From positions 682,001 through 746,000 of the forward strand of contig CBDAQR010000003.1 in NCBI GenBank assembly GCA_965199055.1: a DNA stretch of 64,000 bases. The letters run 5' to 3'. Position 1 is the stretch's first letter, and every line of letters starts with the position of its first letter. Under the pieces are notes generated by a model that made no database searches, had not been told where the DNA came from, and saw only the letters and a list, made by a program, of their open reading frames with translations. This DNA comes from CBDAQR01 sp965199055 (lineage in GTDB: Bacteria > Pseudomonadota > Gammaproteobacteria > Pseudomonadales > Halieaceae). Of the stretch, positions 1 through 8,689 are shown in pieces. The position numbers were made by a program, and so were the translations under genes.

Positions 1-432
1 TTGTCACCGTTAACGCTCGAGCAGGCCTGGGCTGCGGCGGAGGCCGCTGACATTGCAGAGTACATTCACGCATTGCCTATGGGTATGTTCACTATGGTGA
101 ACGATAGTGATCCGGTTTTCTCGGGCGGGCAGGTTCAAAAAATTCTGTTAGCCCGTGCAATCGCGCTTAGATCGCCTATCCTGATACTAGACGAAGCCAC
201 CAGCGCGCTGGATGAACGCTCTCAAACACAGATCTGCGGAAAACTGGCAGAGATGGATTGCACGCGGATTGTAATAGCGCACAGGCTCGGTACGCTTCGA
301 TATTGCGATCGCATTGTGGTCATGGACAAGGGCCATATTGTGCAGCAAGGCGACTGGCAAAGCCTCGCAGAGCAGCCAGGAATTTTTCAAGATATGCTTC
401 GATTGACAGGAGGAAACAGCGATGTCGGGTGA
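1..432 (+). CDS. NHLM-type peptide-export ABC transporter, ATP-binding C-terminus (partial)
   Basis: The reading frame is open from the first base, so the 5' part (membrane domain and any peptidase domain) lies outside the window. Visible are the last 143 residues of an ABC ATPase: the signature SGGQ (about residue 41), Walker B ILILDEATSALD (about 61-72) and the switch histidine in IVIAHRL (about 91-97). The stretch LPMGMFTMV before the signature resembles ATPases of NHLM/bacteriocin exporters (family recall). The stop overlaps the start of the next gene, which carries a double-glycine leader, so this protein probably exports that product. Whether a C39 leader peptidase is fused upstream cannot be seen. 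Confidence 0.8.
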   Translation: MSPLTLEQAWAAAEAADIAEYIHALPMGMFTMVNDSDPVFSGGQVQKILLARAIALRSPILILDEATSALDERSQTQICGKLAEMDCTRIVIAHRLGTLRYCDRIVVMDKGHIVQQGDWQSLAEQPGIFQDMLRLTGGNSDVG

Positions 433-1303
433 ATTTGACGACCTTGAAGGTGAAGTACCTCTGGACGACCTCAAGGGGGTTGCCGGAGGCAAAAACAAGA
501 GCACTTCTGGCGGAATCGACGAAGAGGATTCCGCATCAACCAGCGGCTCTGCTGGTGAAGCCTCTGCAGGCGTGTCGGTACAGGGCGATAGTTATTCGGA
601 AAGCAAGGGACAGGTATCGGGCACCGTAGGCATAGACATTAACGCTAATGCCGAAGCCTCGACCTCTGGTAGTGCCGGTAGCGCCAGTGCCAGTGCACAT
701 GCGGAGGTGATGGACGGGGCCACCGGCGAAGCGCATAGCAATAGCTCAGACACCGGTGCATCGGCTTCGGCGGGGACTTACGCCGAGGCTGACGGCAGTG
801 CTAGTGCAACCCTGGGCGATGACAAGAACAATTTGACCGTGGGCGCCGATGGCGATGTGATGGCGGGAACCGGCGCCAATGCCTCGGGAGACGTGTATCA
901 CGGCGACGGTCATTATGGTGCTTCCGGGTCCGCTGGCGCGTTTGACGACGCGGGCGCAGACGGAGAGGTTACCGGTGGCGGCGAGATCGATGGCACCGGC
1001 GGTACGGCCACAGTCGGTGGTTCCGTGGGCGACACATGCATCGGCGGCAGCTTTGATGGCGAGTATCAGGACCATGAACTCAAGTTCGGCGCGAGCGGAG
1101 ACATCGGCATCGATATTTGTGGCGTAGACGTCGGTTTCCAGGCGGAGGTCAATACCAAGCCTTTTGAAGATGCCTATAACGATACCGCGGACTGGACTAG
1201 CGGCGCCGCGAACACCGTCAGCCATGACGCTGACAATGCGGGCAAGGATCTTGAGCACGGTGATGTAGGCGGCGCCATAGAAGATGCCTTCTCAGGCTGG
1301 TAA
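422..1303 (+). CDS. Large Gly/Ala/Ser/Asp-rich protein with double-glycine leader, probable exporter cargo
   Basis: The 293-residue product begins with a leader whose last residues are LDDLKGVAGG. Gly at -1 and -2, Val at -4, Leu at -7 and Val at -12 fit the consensus for peptidase-containing ABC exporters. The following roughly 270 residues are very acidic and low in complexity, dominated by Gly, Ala, Ser, Thr and Asp. The heptad STSGSAG occurs twice, and two cysteines sit in TCIGG and DICGV. No enzymatic domain is recognised. The ATG overlaps the end of the ABC ATPase gene by 11 bases. Typical double-Gly substrates are much shorter. It could be a secreted surface or biofilm protein, or a large microcin; the function is unknown. 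Confidence 0.75.
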   Translation: MSGEFDDLEGEVPLDDLKGVAGGKNKSTSGGIDEEDSASTSGSAGEASAGVSVQGDSYSESKGQVSGTVGIDINANAEASTSGSAGSASASAHAEVMDGATGEAHSNSSDTGASASAGTYAEADGSASATLGDDKNNLTVGADGDVMAGTGANASGDVYHGDGHYGASGSAGAFDDAGADGEVTGGGEIDGTGGTATVGGSVGDTCIGGSFDGEYQDHELKFGASGDIGIDICGVDVGFQAEVNTKPFEDAYNDTADWTSGAANTVSHDADNAGKDLEHGDVGGAIEDAFSGW

Positions 1304-1321
1304 TCGTATAAGGAGAGCAAT

Positions 1322-1741
1322 GTGGAACAGGCAGAATTAGACAAGATACACAGCCAGATCGCCGATTTGCGCAAGAAACTTATCAACGTTGTCGGTAGCC
1401 ATGCGACACGCTTCGGTTTGTCGACAGGGGACACCAAGGATCTACTCGCCATCGTTCAGCCCGAGTTTATGCAAGCCTGGTTTAGTGGAGTACCCGCAGA
1501 CCGAGCATTAATCGATGCCATCAGGAAAGCAGACCGCCAGATTTGCGACACCATAATGCAACGGGAAACCGCTGCTGGGCGCAGCGCGGCTGAGGTGTTC
1601 GAGGACATCAAGGCGACCAAGGCTAAGGCGGGTGGCAGCGAGGCGGATGCCGATAAGGCGCAGGCAGCATTTAACCAAGCACTGGATTCCGGCTCGAGCC
1701 CATCAGACGCACTGCAGGCTGCCTTTGCCGCCGTCGCCTAA
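1322..1741 (+). CDS. Small helical protein of unknown function, downstream of exported cargo gene
   Basis: This 139-residue, cysteine-free, charged and Ala-rich protein starts at GTG 1322, with AGGAG at 1311-1315 (spacing 6); the ATG two bases upstream runs into a stop after six codons. It has no signal peptide or membrane segment. The C-terminus is low complexity (ALDSGSSPSDALQAAF). It follows the cargo gene by 18 bases, so it is probably in the same operon as the ABC transporter. I do not recognise a family. An immunity, accessory or second secreted protein are all possible; none is supported directly. Confidence 0.65.
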   Translation: MEQAELDKIHSQIADLRKKLINVVGSHATRFGLSTGDTKDLLAIVQPEFMQAWFSGVPADRALIDAIRKADRQICDTIMQRETAAGRSAAEVFEDIKATKAKAGGSEADADKAQAAFNQALDSGSSPSDALQAAFAAVA

Positions 1742-3240
1742 TCGTCGGTGATATAGCGGCCTGGTGCGATAATGCCATTGGGGTCTGCAGCAACTTTGAG
1801 AGCGCTCAACCAACGCCTTGTTGGCTCACTCAGTTGCTGCATGTAGTCCATCGATTGGATTCCCAGCCTCACCAGGGGCATACCGCGTTCCAGTAACAGA
1901 TCACGCAAGGCCGCGTGGCAACGATAGGCGCGCGACTGCTGCTCTGCATTGCGGCGATCAAAGTTGATCGAGCAATACAGATGCGCTGACCGATGATCCA
2001 CGAGTTGCATACCAATATTGGGATTGATTCCGCTCTCGAGCATCGTGTGTTGCAGCGCTCGAAGCAGGGGTAATGTTTGCTTAACGTCCAGAGGGACCGC
2101 TCCGCACAGCCACAAACACCCAGCACCATCACGCTCGGGCGCAGGCCGTGCAGGCAGTGACGGCATCGCAGAATAAACGCTGGCCAAGTTGTCATCGCTG
2201 GGCCATCCCGTTGCCAGGCTAGGCAATTGCCTTCCTTTCTCATCGCGATCAGAAAAGGTATCCATTTTTTCCATGAGCTCGCCGAGCAAACTACCCACCA
2301 TCCGAATCTTGTAGGGCATCAGGTTGGCGTCCCAGGATTGGAAAAAGAAACTTGCCGCCCACTCGGTAAGACTCTGCGGGTTATTACGAATGTCTTGTTC
2401 CAGGTTGCGATCTCCAGCGCTGGCACGTCGTTTAGCACTGTTCCAAATACTCACCGCTTGCGGGTCTATCAGTCTCTCGTAGATTAGGGCACGACACGCA
2501 TCAAAAAATGCCGCCCACTCATCCTCTGCCCCGAGTGCCATCATCGCGAACTGGGTGTCAGCAGCTCGCGGAATCAGCTGCAATCGCGCCGAACTAACGA
2601 CACCCAGGTTCGATTGCACAAAGAGCGACTTAATACTGGGTCCCGGTGGCTGCGAGTGCCAGTCGATTGCCCCATTCGCGATGGATGGGTGATCACTGGA
2701 AATTCGATCACCATTACCGAGTACGGCCTCAACACTGAGCAGACTCTGCTCGCGCTGGCCCGCACGGCCAACGCCGTCACCACGTTCCAATGCGTTAGCA
2801 AGCACTGAGGCATCAGCAGGACCACCTATGACAGGCGCCTGCCAGTGAGGCCCCTTGTCCGCAAGAAAGCCTGCCAACTGCCGGAAAGTCACGCCAGGCT
2901 CAATTCCTACCGTGCCGGTAGCGGGGCTGAAATCGCGGATGGATCGAAGTGCCGAAAGGTCAACCAGGGCACACTGTTCTCGCAGCGGGGAACGACTCCC
3001 CAAACCCCAATTGTAACCGCGACTGACCGGGTAGATCGCAATCCGGTGCTCGTTGGCGCAGTGCACGATCTCATCAAGCTGACATTGAAGCTCTGGCTTC
3101 AGTACACACAAGGGTGCATGGCCTATGCCAGTGAGATTTACGCAGGTTCCCTCGGCGGCCTCTCCCCCCGGCGACACCCGCAAGCCAGATATGGCAGAAA
3201 ATGCGCTTATAGCTCGCTGGACGTCGTCAGTTATTCCCAA
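1738..3240 (-). CDS. FAD-linked oxidase, PCMH/vanillyl-alcohol oxidase type
   Basis: The product has an N-terminal FAD-binding PCMH domain (around IYPVSRGYNWGLGSRSP and VGIEPGVTFRQLAGFL) and the typical C-terminus DPNGIIAPGRYI of 4-cresol dehydrogenase / vanillyl-alcohol oxidase flavoproteins. These oxidise phenolic or related substrates with FAD; the substrate here is unknown. The frame is open back to 3405, but that would overlap the upstream molybdenum hydroxylase gene by 134 bases. A TTG at 3240 preceded by purine-rich AAGGACAAGGAG is the first start after that gene ends, so I use it with low certainty. It is the last gene of a minus-strand group. Its stop overlaps the stop of the convergent neighbour. 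Confidence 0.75.
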   Translation of the reverse strand: MGITDDVQRAISAFSAISGLRVSPGGEAAEGTCVNLTGIGHAPLCVLKPELQCQLDEIVHCANEHRIAIYPVSRGYNWGLGSRSPLREQCALVDLSALRSIRDFSPATGTVGIEPGVTFRQLAGFLADKGPHWQAPVIGGPADASVLANALERGDGVGRAGQREQSLLSVEAVLGNGDRISSDHPSIANGAIDWHSQPPGPSIKSLFVQSNLGVVSSARLQLIPRAADTQFAMMALGAEDEWAAFFDACRALIYERLIDPQAVSIWNSAKRRASAGDRNLEQDIRNNPQSLTEWAASFFFQSWDANLMPYKIRMVGSLLGELMEKMDTFSDRDEKGRQLPSLATGWPSDDNLASVYSAMPSLPARPAPERDGAGCLWLCGAVPLDVKQTLPLLRALQHTMLESGINPNIGMQLVDHRSAHLYCSINFDRRNAEQQSRAYRCHAALRDLLLERGMPLVRLGIQSMDYMQQLSEPTRRWLSALKVAADPNGIIAPGRYITDD

Positions 3241-3271
3241 ACTCCTTGTCCTTCGGATACCAACTGCAGAG

Positions 3272-5515
3272 CTACAAGACCCTGAACAGTTTGGACAGAG
3301 GCAACTCGCGTACGCGTGTTCCGGTGGCAGCAAAGACTGCATTGGCAATGCTGGGCGCAACCGGTGGAACACCCGGTTCACCCACGCCCGCGGGCAGCGC
3401 GTCACTCTCTACTATATGCGTCTTAACCACGGCGGGGGCCTGCACGCCGCGAGCAACAAGATAATCGTGGAAGTTTGACTGCACCGGTTCACCGTCGCGA
3501 AACTGCACTTCGCTCATAAGCGCCAGGCTCTGGCCAAAGATCATGCCACCTTCCAACTGCGCATGAACCCGATCGGGATTCACCACGGTACCCGCATCGA
3601 TGATGCCGTGCATTTCGAGCACCTCGAGCTTGTCATCGGTCACCCGCACCTTGCTAGCTACCGCGACATAACTCAGAAAACTACGGGCAGCGGCTATGCC
3701 CCAGCCTTCGCCCTCGGGCAGCGTCTCGCCCCAGGGTAGTGTTTTACTGAGCGCGAGAATGACGTTCTTGAGTCGGGCGGTCTCGTAGGGGTACTCCTCC
3801 TGCGAACGACCATAATTCGAAAACTCAAAGCCCTCACTCTCAAACTCCAGGGAACGATCTTCGCCGATCGCGCTGAGCCAGAACTCTACCGGATCTTTAC
3901 CGGCTGCATGGGCCAGCTCATCGATAAAGCAACCCACGCCAAAGGCGAAGGGAATGTTGTAAACCGAACGCAGCCAGCCGATGCGTGCATGCGCATCGGC
4001 GCGGTGGCGCTCCAGGCGCAGGTTCGGCGCGGCGAACGGCACGCTGCCAAAGGTCTGGCCCAGCGACCCGTCGGGCATCATATTAGCGCCCGCCTGGAAG
4101 GTAGAACTGATTGGCGGGCAGGCGACGCGCGCCAGCCAGGCCTGCAATTCTCCCTTCTCGTCGAGCGCGCCAGTAAACTGCTGGGCAGCGCAGGAGTGAA
4201 AATAGCAATGGCGAACATCGTCCTCGCGCGTCCACATCACCTGCACGGGTTTTCCCGTTTCCCGAGACAGCAGGGCCGCTTCCACCGAATAGTCCGGCTT
4301 GGATTTGCGACCGAATCCTCCACCGAGCAAGGTCACGTGCACGGTGACCTGATCCTGCTCCAGACCCAATGCGCCAGCCACCGCGCGCTGGGTGGCCTGC
4401 GGCGTTTGCGTACAGGCCCAGATTTCTGCGCCAGAGTCACTCACCCGCGCGGTTGCCATGGGCGGCTCCATAGACGCATGCACGAGATAAGGCGTTCGAT
4501 AGCTGGCCGTTACCGTTTTATCCGCAGTTTTTAGCGCGCTGTCGACATCGCCGCGCTCGCGAAACACCTCTCCCGGGCCATCGACACGCGACATCAGCTC
4601 ATCGAGGTAAGTCTCAGAATCATGTGCACCGTGTTCCCCGCGATCCCATTGCGCCGACAGTACTTTGCGGCCCTGCATGGCGCGATAACTGCTGTCAGCG
4701 ATCACCGCCACGCCCTCCAGGGCGTTAAACAGCGGCGCACCGGGTGTTCCATCAATCTTGATGACGTCGGTTACGCCAGGCTGTTTAAGCGCTGCAGCCT
4801 CATCATAGGACAACAACTTGCCACCCATAACGGGTGTACGCTGGATACTCGCATACACCATGCCTGGCAACTTGACGTCCGCGCCATAAACGGCCGCCCC
4901 TCGCGTCATATCCTCCAGATCGACAATCGGTACGTCTTTGCCGATATAGCGAAACCGCTCTGGGCTTTTGAGGCTCAATTCCTGATCTGCGGGTACATCC
5001 TGTTTCGCGGCGGCAACGGCCAGCTCGCCAAAGCCGAGGCTGCGACCATCGCTGCAAATCACGCGATGCAGTTCAGCGCGACACTCCCCAGCGGAGACCT
5101 GCCACTGCTGCGCAGCGGCCCTCTCGAGCATCAGACGGGCGGTCGCACCCATGCGACGCATGATGTGGTAGAAATTGCGAATAGAGCGCGAGCCATCAGT
5201 GTTCTGGCTGCCGTAATCGGCGTTAGCCAAGCCCTGAATCACATGCACCCGCTCCCAGTCTGCTTCCATTTCGTCGGCCACCACCTGGGGCAGGGAGGTT
5301 CTGATGCCCGTGCCCATTTCCGAGCGGTGCGCAATGATTTCAACGGTGCCGTCGGGCCGAAGACTGACAAAGAGGTTTAAAGACGTGCCGATGGGCTCAT
5401 CGAGTACGCCAGCGCTAGCCGGCAGGGTCGCCATTAAGGCAAGGCCCGAGGCGGACACACCGGTGAGTGCCAGAAACTGGCGGCGGCTGAGCTTACTGAT
5501 TTCGGTAGCAGACAT
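3272..5515 (-). CDS. Molybdopterin-binding aldehyde oxidase/xanthine dehydrogenase-family subunit (IorB-like)
   Basis: A 747-residue protein with a twin-arginine signal (SRRQFLALTGVSASGLALMA) and the layout of isoquinoline 1-oxidoreductase beta subunits. Visible are the molybdopterin motif LLGGGFGRKSKPDYSVEAAL, a conserved EMGTGIRTSLPQVVADEM near the N-terminus and a C-terminal PGVPPVAPSIANAVFAATG. Such enzymes hydroxylate N-heterocycles or aldehydes in the periplasm. They normally need a small [2Fe-2S] partner (IorA), which is not encoded next to it here. ATG 5515 follows AGGGG, three bases after the GH79 gene. The FAD oxidase follows downstream. The substrate is unknown. Confidence 0.85.
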   Translation of the reverse strand: MSATEISKLSRRQFLALTGVSASGLALMATLPASAGVLDEPIGTSLNLFVSLRPDGTVEIIAHRSEMGTGIRTSLPQVVADEMEADWERVHVIQGLANADYGSQNTDGSRSIRNFYHIMRRMGATARLMLERAAAQQWQVSAGECRAELHRVICSDGRSLGFGELAVAAAKQDVPADQELSLKSPERFRYIGKDVPIVDLEDMTRGAAVYGADVKLPGMVYASIQRTPVMGGKLLSYDEAAALKQPGVTDVIKIDGTPGAPLFNALEGVAVIADSSYRAMQGRKVLSAQWDRGEHGAHDSETYLDELMSRVDGPGEVFRERGDVDSALKTADKTVTASYRTPYLVHASMEPPMATARVSDSGAEIWACTQTPQATQRAVAGALGLEQDQVTVHVTLLGGGFGRKSKPDYSVEAALLSRETGKPVQVMWTREDDVRHCYFHSCAAQQFTGALDEKGELQAWLARVACPPISSTFQAGANMMPDGSLGQTFGSVPFAAPNLRLERHRADAHARIGWLRSVYNIPFAFGVGCFIDELAHAAGKDPVEFWLSAIGEDRSLEFESEGFEFSNYGRSQEEYPYETARLKNVILALSKTLPWGETLPEGEGWGIAAARSFLSYVAVASKVRVTDDKLEVLEMHGIIDAGTVVNPDRVHAQLEGGMIFGQSLALMSEVQFRDGEPVQSNFHDYLVARGVQAPAVVKTHIVESDALPAGVGEPGVPPVAPSIANAVFAATGTRVRELPLSKLFRVL

Positions 5516-5518
5516 CCC

Positions 5519-6985
5519 CTAATCATCTGCCGGATGAGGCGGGGAATCAAGCCACAGAAAATTGATGCTATAGGGCGGCAGCTGCTCCATCGCGCCAAGC
5601 GGTGGAAAATCCTCCAGTGAGACCTTACCTTTACGAAATGCTGGCTTGACCCCATTCACGCGTATCTTGCGACTGGTAAGCCGATTGGCCGTCATCGACC
5701 AGGCTCCCCTGAGGCTTCCGAATCCCTCTAAATCAAGCCCAATGGCCTGCTCGTGCAAGTTCACCAGCAGCAGGCTATGGCCGTCACCCGAGGGGTGCGA
5801 ATGCAGGTAGCTGCGCAAGCGCGGGTCGCTGCTCTTCACCTGCATTACCTTCTCACCCATTAATTGCTGCCACATCCAGCTCACCCAGTAGTCCGGCCGC
5901 GGTTTTAGTGTAAGCCGATCAATCATCCCGTAATCGCCCCCGATCAACGCCTGTCGCACCATCACGCGCTGCCCCAGACTCGCGCCCATCCCGAGTTGAT
6001 CCGCCCACCAAAAACTGGAGGCCCAGCGATCCGACAGATAGGGCTGCCCACCGCACTGAGCGGAACCGGTTTCACCCGTCCACAACTCGGCACCGGGTTG
6101 GTGACGGTCGCGCAGCTCAGCCAGTTGTTCGCAGTAGCGCGCATAGTCCTCGAAAGAACGGGGATCGACCAGATTCTGAATTTTCGCTGCACGCGTGCGC
6201 ACCGGGCTGCGCTCACTCTGAAACGGATAGTAGTGCCAATCAACAATATCCAGCGATTGTGTGAGCGATTCCAGAAAGCGCGGTGTGATATTGCTAAAGG
6301 GCCTGAAAGTTTCCCCCAGGCGCGGCCAAAAAGCACTGCCAGGGCCGCTAATTCGAGCCTGCGGGTAGTAGTCACGCACAAAGCTGGCGAAGGTGTCGTA
6401 ATCGTTGGCCAGGTTGCGTGCCCCGGGCTGGGAGAGGATGCCGTGAAAGGCCCAGTAAGCGTTCAGTTCATTGCCCAGTTCGAAGATATCGATCTGGTAG
6501 CCTCGCTCGCGGCTGTAGGCCAGCAGCGATTCCAACTCGCTGCCCTCCCAGCTACCGTGATGTTCACGCCGGAACAGCCCATATTTGCAGGTGAAGATAA
6601 GGCGAAGCTGATTGCGCTGCACAAAATCATGCAGGCCGTCCCATTGCGACTGCGTCAATACCAATGGATCTTGCTCAGAATCCGGGGCGGAGAAATAGTG
6701 GATTTTATCCGCTTCAGAACCACCCACCCGCAGATAGGCGGGCCCCAATGCAGCCGCCAATCTGTCGAGCTTGCGCAAATCCAGCTTGAGCGGCGGCACC
6801 TTCAATGTACCGAGGCCACGCTTCGAGTCTCCGCTACCTTCCCACCACAGTCCCCCGGCGAGTACTGAAATATCGATGGAGTAGGAGAGATAGCGAGGAT
6901 CGACCCTACGCTTGGGCGCATGATGGAGATACAGCACACTGGCCCGGGAGAACTCTCTGGGGAGTCTTTCCCTGAATCTAAACAT
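5519..6985 (-). CDS. Glycoside hydrolase family 79 (heparanase-like) protein
   Basis: A clan-A beta-glucuronidase/heparanase-like protein. Counting from a GTG at 7027, the acid/base Glu lies in FELGNELNAYWAFHG (about residue 187) and the nucleophile Glu in WTGETGSAQCGG (about 319). A beta-sandwich tail follows. Family enzymes hydrolyse beta-glucuronides in glycosaminoglycans or arabinogalactan-type sugars. No signal peptide is seen from the ATG chosen here (6985) or from GTG 7027, so it may be cytoplasmic and act on imported oligosaccharides. It is the first gene of the minus-strand group with the molybdenum and FAD oxidases. Neither start has a good ribosome binding site. Confidence 0.75.
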   Translation of the reverse strand: MFRFRERLPREFSRASVLYLHHAPKRRVDPRYLSYSIDISVLAGGLWWEGSGDSKRGLGTLKVPPLKLDLRKLDRLAAALGPAYLRVGGSEADKIHYFSAPDSEQDPLVLTQSQWDGLHDFVQRNQLRLIFTCKYGLFRREHHGSWEGSELESLLAYSRERGYQIDIFELGNELNAYWAFHGILSQPGARNLANDYDTFASFVRDYYPQARISGPGSAFWPRLGETFRPFSNITPRFLESLTQSLDIVDWHYYPFQSERSPVRTRAAKIQNLVDPRSFEDYARYCEQLAELRDRHQPGAELWTGETGSAQCGGQPYLSDRWASSFWWADQLGMGASLGQRVMVRQALIGGDYGMIDRLTLKPRPDYWVSWMWQQLMGEKVMQVKSSDPRLRSYLHSHPSGDGHSLLLVNLHEQAIGLDLEGFGSLRGAWSMTANRLTSRKIRVNGVKPAFRKGKVSLEDFPPLGAMEQLPPYSINFLWLDSPPHPADD

Positions 6986-7033
6986 GCTGGCAGCCGTTAT
7001 GGGGATCTCTGGGAGACCCTGTTTCACTCATGG

Positions 7034-7062
7034 TGTGACAATTTTGCAACGGCTTTGTTACA
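7034..7062. repeat. Inverted repeat between divergent GH79 and AbgT genes
   Basis: TGTGACAA (7034-7041) and TTGTTACA (7055-7062) form an inverted repeat with 7 of 8 matching pairs and a 13-base spacer. It sits in the region between two divergent genes, so it could be an operator. No regulator is encoded beside it. Confidence 0.35.
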
Positions 7063-7149
7063 GAAATGCTGCACGCTTGCGAGCCCCGGGGCCAACTCAG
7101 TAGACTGCACCCAGCAATAACTACCAATAACAACCAGCAAGGATCTGTC

Positions 7150-8685
7150 ATGTACGAGGGCTCCACAGGCTTCGCGCAGCGATCATTGGCCGCGATAGAG
7201 CGCATTGGCAACAAACTACCCGACCCCACCGTGCTGTTTATTGCACTGCTGTTGATTGTCTTGGTGCTGTCTGCCGCGTTGTCCTTCATCCAATTCGACG
7301 TCGTCGATCCCCGCAACGGGCAGCCCTTGCAAATCGTCAACCTGCTGTCGGGTGATTCGATGACGGCCTTCTTCTCCAGCATGGTGAAGACCTTCGCACA
7401 CTTTCACCCGATTGGCGTGGTGCTGGTCGCGATGCTGGGCATTGGGGTTGCCGAACACACTGGCTTTATCAACACCGCTCTGCGCGTCATGATGGGCGTC
7501 ACTGCACGTTGGCTGCTCACCCCCATGGTCATCATGGTCGGCATTGTCAGCCACGCTGCGGCCGATGCCGGCTATGTACTGGTGATTCCCCTGGGGGGCA
7601 TCATCTTTTACGCAGCAGGCCGACATCCGCTGGCCGGTATTGCCGCGGCCTTCGCCGGCGTGTCGGGTGGCTTTTCGGCCAATTTCGTACCCTCGGCCAT
7701 CGACCCGATGTTGCAGGGCATTTCCCAGTCGGGCGCGCAGATCCTCGACCCGGCGATTACCTTAAACCCGCTCAACAACTTCTTTTTTACCGCCAGTTCT
7801 TCTCTGCTGATTATCGGCCTGGGTTGGTTCGTCACTGACAAATGGGTTGAGCCGCGCTTGCAGCAAACTCCCCTGGACGACAATCTGGAAGACTTGCCGA
7901 CGATGGACGCGGTAGCACCCCAGGAGCGCAAAGCCTTGAGCAGCGCCTTGTGGGCCATGCTGGCGGGTATCGCATTTCTAGTGGCAACCGCCTGGCCAGC
8001 AGATTCCGCCTGGCGCGGTCCCAGTGGTTCCCTAACCGAACTGGGCGCGCCGCTAATGGCCTCCATCGTGCCATTGATCTTCTGCCTATTCCTCTTGCCG
8101 GGGGTGGTCTACGGCATCCGCGCGGGCACCGTTAAAAGCTCCAAAGATGTCATTGAAGGTATGACCAAAGCGATGAACAGCATGGCGTATTACCTGGTCA
8201 TCATGTTCTTTATCGCGCAGTTCCTCTACGCCTTTTCCCAGTCCAACATCGGTATCCTGCTGGCCATGGAGGGAGCCGCTCTACTCAAAGCCCTGGGCCT
8301 GCCGAGCGCACTGACCATTGTGGGTATCGTACTGATTACCGGCCTGCTAAACCTGTTTGTCGGCTCCGCTTCGGCGAAGTGGGCGTTACTGGCCCCGATC
8401 TTCGTACCCATGCTCATGGAAGTGGGAATATCCCCCGACCTCACCCAGGCAGCCTATCGCGTCGGTGACTCCACCACGAATATCATCACCCCGCTCATGC
8501 CATACTTCCCCCTGGTGGTGGTGTACTGTCAACGCTATGTAAAGGGCAGCGGAATAGGCACGGTCACCGCAATGATGCTGCCCTACTCGGTGGTCTTTAT
8601 CACAGTATGGACCGTATTCCTGCTGCTGTACTGGAGCCTCGGATTTCCATTGGGCCTGCAAGCCAGCTACAGCTACCCAGGCTAA
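7150..8685 (+). CDS. abgT: AbgT-family transporter (p-aminobenzoyl-glutamate transporter type)
   Basis: A polytopic inner-membrane protein of about 511 residues with the AbgT/MtrF layout. Characteristic segments are GNKLPDPTVLFIALLL near the N-terminus, SHAAADAGYVLVIPLGG, and GLLNLFVGSASAKWALLAPI followed by YRVGDSTTNIITPLMPYFPL near the C-terminus. Family members import p-aminobenzoyl-glutamate or export antifolates. The frame is open further upstream, but ATG 7150 has AAGGA at 7139-7143 (spacing 6). The cysteine-cluster gene follows after 4 bases. The substrate is assigned by family only. Confidence 0.9.
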   Translation: MYEGSTGFAQRSLAAIERIGNKLPDPTVLFIALLLIVLVLSAALSFIQFDVVDPRNGQPLQIVNLLSGDSMTAFFSSMVKTFAHFHPIGVVLVAMLGIGVAEHTGFINTALRVMMGVTARWLLTPMVIMVGIVSHAAADAGYVLVIPLGGIIFYAAGRHPLAGIAAAFAGVSGGFSANFVPSAIDPMLQGISQSGAQILDPAITLNPLNNFFFTASSSLLIIGLGWFVTDKWVEPRLQQTPLDDNLEDLPTMDAVAPQERKALSSALWAMLAGIAFLVATAWPADSAWRGPSGSLTELGAPLMASIVPLIFCLFLLPGVVYGIRAGTVKSSKDVIEGMTKAMNSMAYYLVIMFFIAQFLYAFSQSNIGILLAMEGAALLKALGLPSALTIVGIVLITGLLNLFVGSASAKWALLAPIFVPMLMEVGISPDLTQAAYRVGDSTTNIITPLMPYFPLVVVYCQRYVKGSGIGTVTAMMLPYSVVFITVWTVFLLLYWSLGFPLGLQASYSYPG

Positions 8686-8689
8686 TTCC

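Noticed and set aside
746..1258. 170-codon minus-strand ORF inside the double-Gly cargo gene
   Set aside because: High-GC repetitive codons of the cargo open the opposite strand; no start signal or domain.
3908..4534. 208-codon plus-strand ORF inside the molybdenum hydroxylase gene
   Set aside because: Antisense shadow of a well-supported gene; no domain or start signal.
5996..6868. 290-codon plus-strand ORF inside the GH79 gene
   Set aside because: Antisense shadow; no recognisable protein features.
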